Below, one piece after another: positions 59,761 through 64,000 of a DNA stretch of 64,000 nt; positions within the stretch are counted from its first letter, which is position 1, and the number at the start of each line of letters is the position of its first letter. The position numbers and the translations under genes were made by a program. Under the pieces are notes generated by a model, which was given only the letters and a program-made list of their open reading frames with translations, did no database searches and had not been told where the DNA came from. Location of the stretch: assembly GCF_050947875.1 (NCBI RefSeq), contig NC_134570.1, positions 108,716,622 to 108,780,621 of the forward strand, written 5' to 3'. This DNA comes from Dermacentor variabilis (Eukaryota; Arthropoda; Arachnida; Ixodida; Ixodidae).

Positions 59761-61616
59761 GTGTGTGTGTGAGAGAGAGAGAGACAGATGGAGATAAATG
59801 AGATGCGAAAGGCAGACAAGTTAACCAGAAGATAGATATCCAGCTTGCTACCCTGCAATGTGGAAGGGGTAAGGGGGGACCGAAAGATAAAGAAAGAATA
59901 CGCACACACACACATAAAGAGAGGGAAAGGAAAAAAGAAATAGAAAAACACGCACACCCAATGGAGCGCAGGATTGTCACAGTCGTTCAAACAGGTCGCT
60001 TGGCCGAAGGAACTTCAGTAGCGCCTTTTTCGCCTTCTCGTGTGAAGACCGCATCAGCCGGCACTTCAAGATCGTCTGCTCAGAAAGCGGCCGGTCGTCG
60101 AGGCGTACCAACGCCGTCGCGAGCGACTGTCTCTGACAGCTGTAGCGCGGACAATGACAGAGGATAAGTTCGATTTATTCCTCGCTGCAGCAGCTACCGT
60201 AGGCAGCACTGTCAGCCATTCATATGCGGCAAGCAAATGCATTCGTAAACGGTGCTCCAAGCTACAATTGACAGAGAACAGTTGTCTCAACTCGGAATAG
60301 TCCAGATGAAATGCGTAGTCGTAGGGATGGGTTCAGGCGGTGCAGCCAAGTAGGCCGGACACCTGGCGTGTTCCACATGGATCGTGTGGCATCACGCGCG
60401 AGTATGCGAAGCTTTATTGCAGCATCCGTTTTGTAGAGCGGGATGGGTCCTTTCACGGCACTTTTGCGAGCCCTCCTAGCAGCTTCACCTGCATATGTTC
60501 GTTGCCCATGATGCCGCAGTGGCCTGGGAGCCACTGAAAAGTGATGCCATGTCCCTTTTCTGCTTGTGATATAGCTGCCTTATTTCCAGCACAAGTTGGT
60601 ATTGTGGTCCACTTTCGGATCGGTGAATATGCTCCATCTGCGAAATTGATCTTCATGAATCATGCGAAGTGCGCTGCAAAGTGCAGCAAGCTCCAGAGCA
60701 GTCGACGTTGTCCGGTGAGAAGTTTTAAACTGGATGTTCACGCGTTTTTCTGGGAAGATCACAGCTCCGGCATATCCGTCCACAGCTGTCGAGCCATCAG
60801 TGTAAATGTGAGGATGGTTCTCGTATGTCTCGTGCAGCATGAGTACAGATAGCTGCTTGAGAGCTGGCGATGAGAATCCTACTTTCGTTTGAATTATGGG
60901 TACCGAGGGTCGTACTTGCGGGCGAGCCAAACACCAAAGGGGTGATAGCAGCCTCTCGGCAGGTGTAGAATCTCGCGGGAGTCAGCCACTGTACGCCGAT
61001 ATCTTTTATGTGTTGCATATTGCAATCACTCAGTTCAGCCCTTGGGCGCGGCCGGGCAGCCACCATTGAGGGTATGAGCCATTGTTCATTGCTGCGCGTC
61101 TCATATGTGGGTCTATTCTCTTTCAAGTTTGCTATGTTTGTTATTAAGTTGCTTCTATTTTTATGCGTTGCATATTGCAATCACTCAGTTCAGCCCTTGG
61201 GCGCGGCCGGGCAGCCACCATTGACCTTTAGCGCAACCACGTGACGTGACGTCACGACAGCCGGAAGAAAAGCTGGGCCACAACTCGCGCAATATGCAAC
61301 GCATTCTTGGCTTAACCAAGCTAAGCCTGGCCATTTTTTTTCAAAGGGAGGCACTGGGTCGGTCTTTCGGCAAGGCGGCGACGTGAGGGAAAGGGGCTCG
61401 GGCAATGCGCCTCATGTGTGCTCCGAGCACTTCCGATGTCATATGAGTGGTGACTGGGTAATCTTGAGATATCGAGATTGTTTCCGCTGTCCATGCGCAA
61501 CGCGGCAATCCAAGACAAGTCCCCAGTGCCTGCGCTTGAACACTCTCGATTGTGCGGATGTTGCTTCCGCAGGTATATTGCTCAGTACAGGTAAGCTTCC
61601 CACATGCACATCCCAC
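59761..61616 (-). mobile_element. Decayed RNase H-bearing LINE in Tdc intron 3
   Basis: On the minus strand, from 61616: AQALGTCLGLPRCAWTAETI and HMRRIARAPFPHVAALPKDR (C-terminal end of the reverse transcriptase region), VRPSVPIIQTKVGFSSPALK, then an RNase H domain with YTDGSTA, ALELAAL and IFTDPKV (60580-60860), and FQWLPGHCGIMGNE (60510-60550). The 3' UTR ends in a gagaga tail at 59770. Stops and frameshifts are frequent. It is related to, but distinct from, the copy at 3305-5427; both have a gttaacca and ctaccctgc/ctctacact 3' UTR motif. Confidence 0.75.
61006..61224. repeat. Direct repeat of about 62 bases inside the LINE
   Basis: 61006-61066 and 61163-61224 are almost identical, both reading gttgcatattgcaatcactc, agttcagcccttgggcgcgg and ccgggcagccaccattga. 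The first is preceded by tttatgt, the second by ttatgc. The DNA between them is LINE-related. Confidence 0.88.
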
Positions 61617-61659
61617 ATCTTCGCATTATGCGTTCGATGCTCTACCGGGCCCCTCGGTT

Positions 61660-62100
61660 AACCCCCTTTCTTATCGTTCATTACATAAAGAGGGTCTCGA
61701 ATCCGGCAACATTGATGCCTTCAGGTAGCACGTCTGGTTTTATTGACTAGTTGCCTTCACCCAAAAAGATCGCGTACTCATGATGCCTGCGGCAGAAAGG
61801 GTGTTCCACATCCACCGCCAAGGTTTGTGAGTGGTGGCGCTGGCTAACACTCCGAATGTTAATTCTAATAGTAATACATAAGCACCCCAGAAAGTGGATG
61901 GGACGACGGCGCCACTGTAGCTCAATTGGTAGAGCATCGCACGCGTAATGCGAAGACGTGGTATCGTTCCCCACCTGTGGCAAGTTGTTTTTTCATCCAC
62001 TTTCAATTCCATTAATGTATAATTTCTTTATTTCACTTAGTAAATACAAGTAATTTCCCCTGTGTTATCCTTGGTGTCTTTGTTTGTTGGCTTTTTATGA
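61660..62100 (+). mobile_element. tRNA-like SINE composite, copy 1
   Basis: Upstream part contains gggtctcgaatccggcaaca, ttgatgccttcaggtagcac and gtttgtgagtggtggcgctg. It is followed by a tRNA-like segment (61909-61980: gtagctcaattggtagagca, cgcacgcgtaatgcg) and a tail landmark gtaatttcccctgtgttatc, cttggtgtc. The tRNA-like part has lost T-arm pairing. Confidence 0.7.
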
Positions 62101-62124
62101 TATGATTAATAGAAATCTGGCCCC

Positions 62125-62585
62125 TCGTTTATCCCCTTTCTCCTCGTTCGTTACATAACGAAGGTCTCGAATCCGGCAACATTGATGCCTTCAGGTAGCA
62201 CCTGTGGGTTGATTGACTAGTTGCCTTCACACAAAAAGGTCACGTACTCGTGACGCCTGCGGGCAGAAAGGATGTTCCACATCCGCCACCAAGGTTTGTG
62301 AGTGGTGGCGCTGGCTAACACTCCCAGGGTCAGTTCTAGTAGTGGCACATAAATACCCATAAAATTGGATGGGAAGACGGCGCCGCGGTGGCTCAATTGG
62401 TAGAGCGTCGCATGCGTAATGCGAAAGACGTGGGAACGTTCCCCACCTGCGGCAAGTTGTTTTTTCATCCATTTTCATTAATTTATAATTTATTTATTTC
62501 AATTAGTAAGTACAGGTCATTTACCCTGTGTTGTCCTTGGTGCCTATGTTTGTTGGCTTCTTATGATTTGACTATAACTGTGCAA
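62125..62585 (+). mobile_element. tRNA-like SINE composite, copy 2 (tandem)
   Basis: Repeats copy 1 in the same order and orientation, about 480 bases to the right: aggtctcgaatccggcaaca, gtttgtgagtggtggcgctg, then gccgcggtggctcaattggt and ccttggtgcctatgtttgtt. The tRNA-like segment (62382-62455) has acceptor (gccgcgg/ctgcggc), D and anticodon stems (tcgca/tgcga) and a gtggg/cccac T-stem, but base 33 of the anticodon loop is G instead of T and the T-loop is not TTC-type. I therefore call it a SINE head and not a tRNA gene. Confidence 0.72.
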
Positions 62586-63112
62586 CTTAAGTTATAAAGT
62601 CAAAAATGTTGTGTTCTTCGCCGAGAATGAGCCCGCGTAATGAAAAAGAAGCAGATCATTCTCACTCGTCCCAGCTAAAGCTACCTCGATTATTGAAGCA
62701 TGATATCCCTGTTCATCAAATTCGGTCGACAACCTCTCTGTCTCGTAAGTTCTTATTACCCTTGCTAATCGTACTGTACAAGCAACCATTGCTTGAAGAA
62801 GTTGGAGTGATTACCTATAGGGGACAATACTGGATCTCGTTTCCGCGAGGGTTTCTTGGACGATAAGGCAGAGTCACACATCGCTGTCACAAACACAGCC
62901 ACTTGACGCGACGGTGCATGCCTGCACACGCTTGTGCCAATAGCATGAGCGCAGACCCGAAGTATCGAAACCCACTTTAGCTCTGGCGCATGGCCACGTA
63001 TAAGTAATGATGATGTGCTTTGCGGCTCGCTCAGACTGTGATGAGTTTAATGCGTTCGACCTCAATATGTTAATTATTGCCTCTTTTTCCATTTCCGTTT
63101 CTCTCTTCACAG
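62586..63112. other. End of Tdc intron 3
   Basis: No repeat or gene recognised before the acceptor at 63103-63112. Confidence 0.35.
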
Positions 63113-63164
63113 GCAGCCAGCCCGGCTTGCACAGAACTGGAGGTGATCATGCTGGACTGGATCG
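63113..63164 (+). CDS. Tdc: Tyrosine decarboxylase, coding exon 4
   Basis: A 52-base exon after the acceptor ctcttcacag, with donor gtacgc. It encodes AASPACTELEVIMLDWI plus one base. ASPACTELE is a near-invariant block of the group II decarboxylase family and directly continues the GFSW end of exon 3, as in homologues. The single leftover G joins GA of the next exon to make Gly. The short exon and the 185-base intron that follows are typical of this region of arthropod decarboxylase genes. Confidence 0.88.
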
Positions 63165-63349
63165 GTACGCCATCGATCGACATATCTTGCATGTACCTGC
63201 GCGGTTTTAAAGGCAAACATATGTTGTGTTGAGTACTAGCCGGCTTCATAAATCGTCGTTTCTCGTAAGCTTAGGTAACTACAGTGTGTGACGCTAAAAT
63301 TCACTTCAAGGCGCCGTGGTACAGTGATTTATCTTTCTCTGATTTGCAG

Positions 63350-63420
63350 GAAAGATGATTAACCTTCCCGAGGAATTTCTCTGCCTGTCAGGAAACAGCA
63401 GTGGAGGAGGTGTTATTCAG
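63350..63420 (+). CDS. Tdc: Tyrosine decarboxylase, coding exon 5 (gene continues beyond window)
   Basis: A 71-base exon between acceptor gatttgcag and donor gtacgt. It completes a Gly codon and encodes KMINLPEEFLCLSGNSSGGG followed by VIQ, ending in phase 0. The GGGVIQ block is conserved in the family; the next exon in homologues starts with a Ser/Thr-Ala-Ser-Glu block. With this exon the predicted protein reaches residue 250 of the long form. The PLP-binding His, Asp and Lys and the C-terminal domain must lie to the right of base 64000, so neither the catalytic residues nor the full length can be checked here. Confidence 0.87.
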
Positions 63421-63475
63421 GTACGTCTGGAAAACGTTTCTGCTTCGTCACCTGGCAGTCAAGTGCTGTGGAACC

Positions 63476-63703
63476 CGCCGCGGTGGCTTAGCTGCATGGT
63501 GATGCGCTGCTATAAGCACGAGGTTGCGGAATCAAATCCCGGTCGCAGCGGCCGAATTTCGATGGGGGCGAAATGCAAAAATGACTGTGTTCCGTGCAAT
63601 GGGGGCATGGTAAAGATACCCTGGTGGTCAAAATTAATCCGGAGTCTCCCACTACGGCGTGCTTCATAATCAAATCGTGGATTCAGCACGTAAAACCCCA
63701 GAA
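63476..63703 (+). mobile_element. Diverged Ruka-type SINE in Tdc intron 5
   Basis: Head ccgccgcggtggcttagctg, box B-like ggttgcggaatcaaatccc, body tttcgatgggggcgaaatgc and acgtaaaacccc, with internal substitutions and a deletion after gtgttccg. No clear target duplication. Confidence 0.85.
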
Positions 63704-64000
63704 ATCAATTCGGTTCAATTATTGTGGAGAGGCTCAAGAGGAACAAGTTCCCAACATCTCCAAGATCGTCAATATATTATCCAATGTGACGAATATTCAT
63801 TATGATCATGCGAATCAATCAATACATTTATCTCTCGAGTGACAAGGGCTATTGTATATTAACAGAAATACGGCTACCTGTTTCTGTCGCCAGCACACAT
63901 ATGTTTCGCTTACGCTGTCATCTGTGGCGTTCTTACTCGTGCTCTTGGGACAAAGGAACGACAACACAGTAGTGCAAACAATAACAAGGGCATTTATTGC
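63704..64000. other. Intron 5, to end of window
   Basis: No exon, repeat or gene recognised. The next Tdc exon is expected to the right of the window. Confidence 0.35.

Noticed and set aside
61905..61985. Functional tRNA gene
   Set aside because: The tRNA-like segment lacks T at position 33 and a normal T-loop, and it recurs in a second element copy at 62382-62455; it is a SINE head.

Overview
The window looks like nuclear DNA of a hard tick (Ixodidae). The evidence is several copies of the tick tRNA-derived SINE family Ruka, retroelement 3' ends of types I know from tick genomes, a high load of decayed transposons and microsatellites, long introns, and a biogenic-amine decarboxylase of arthropod type. 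Bacterial or plasmid organisation is absent. Almost all open frames in the window are chance frames or transposon remnants.

The one host gene I can support is a plus-strand, PLP-dependent group II decarboxylase, best matched to tyrosine decarboxylase (Tdc; tyrosine to tyramine, the first step to octopamine). Five coding exons join in frame with GT/AG borders: 33236-33323, 55902-56326, 58960-59073, 63113-63164 and 63350-63420. They give 250 codons of the N-terminal third. The lysine that binds PLP and the rest of the enzyme lie beyond the right edge. Intron 1 is about 22.6 kb and is filled with mobile DNA. Exons 1 and 2 add about 104 residues before the usual start of the family.

Layout. 1-8.6 kb: AT-rich intergenic DNA, a decayed RNase H-bearing LINE (3.3-5.4 kb, minus) split by a foldback element, and a short hairpin repeat. 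8.6-12.4 kb: a dead mariner transposon holding two later insertions, a near-perfect 555-bp palindrome and a 5'-truncated CR1/L2-like LINE. 12.4-29 kb: dispersed repeats, a TIR element and its partial copy, a degenerate minisatellite, Ruka SINEs and LINE 3' ends. 29.0-31.4 kb: a cluster of TIR elements, including two back-to-back TAA-flanked elements; one is a shrunken PIF/Harbinger-type transposon with a MADF-domain frame. 31.4-33.3 kb: the GC-rich 5' region and first exon of Tdc. 33.3-55.9 kb (intron 1): microsatellites, a 638-bp palindrome and a half copy, a 1.45-kb inverted repeat, a long decayed LINE, and SINEs. 55.9-64 kb: Tdc exons 2-5 with a decayed LINE and tandem tRNA-like SINEs in intron 3.

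I found no CRISPR, operon, virus or toxin gene, and no clear novel multi-gene system. The most unusual features are the extended Tdc N-terminus, the abundance of long inverted repeats that could fold or give hairpin RNA if transcribed in intron 1, and the layered transposon insertions whose order can be read from target duplications.
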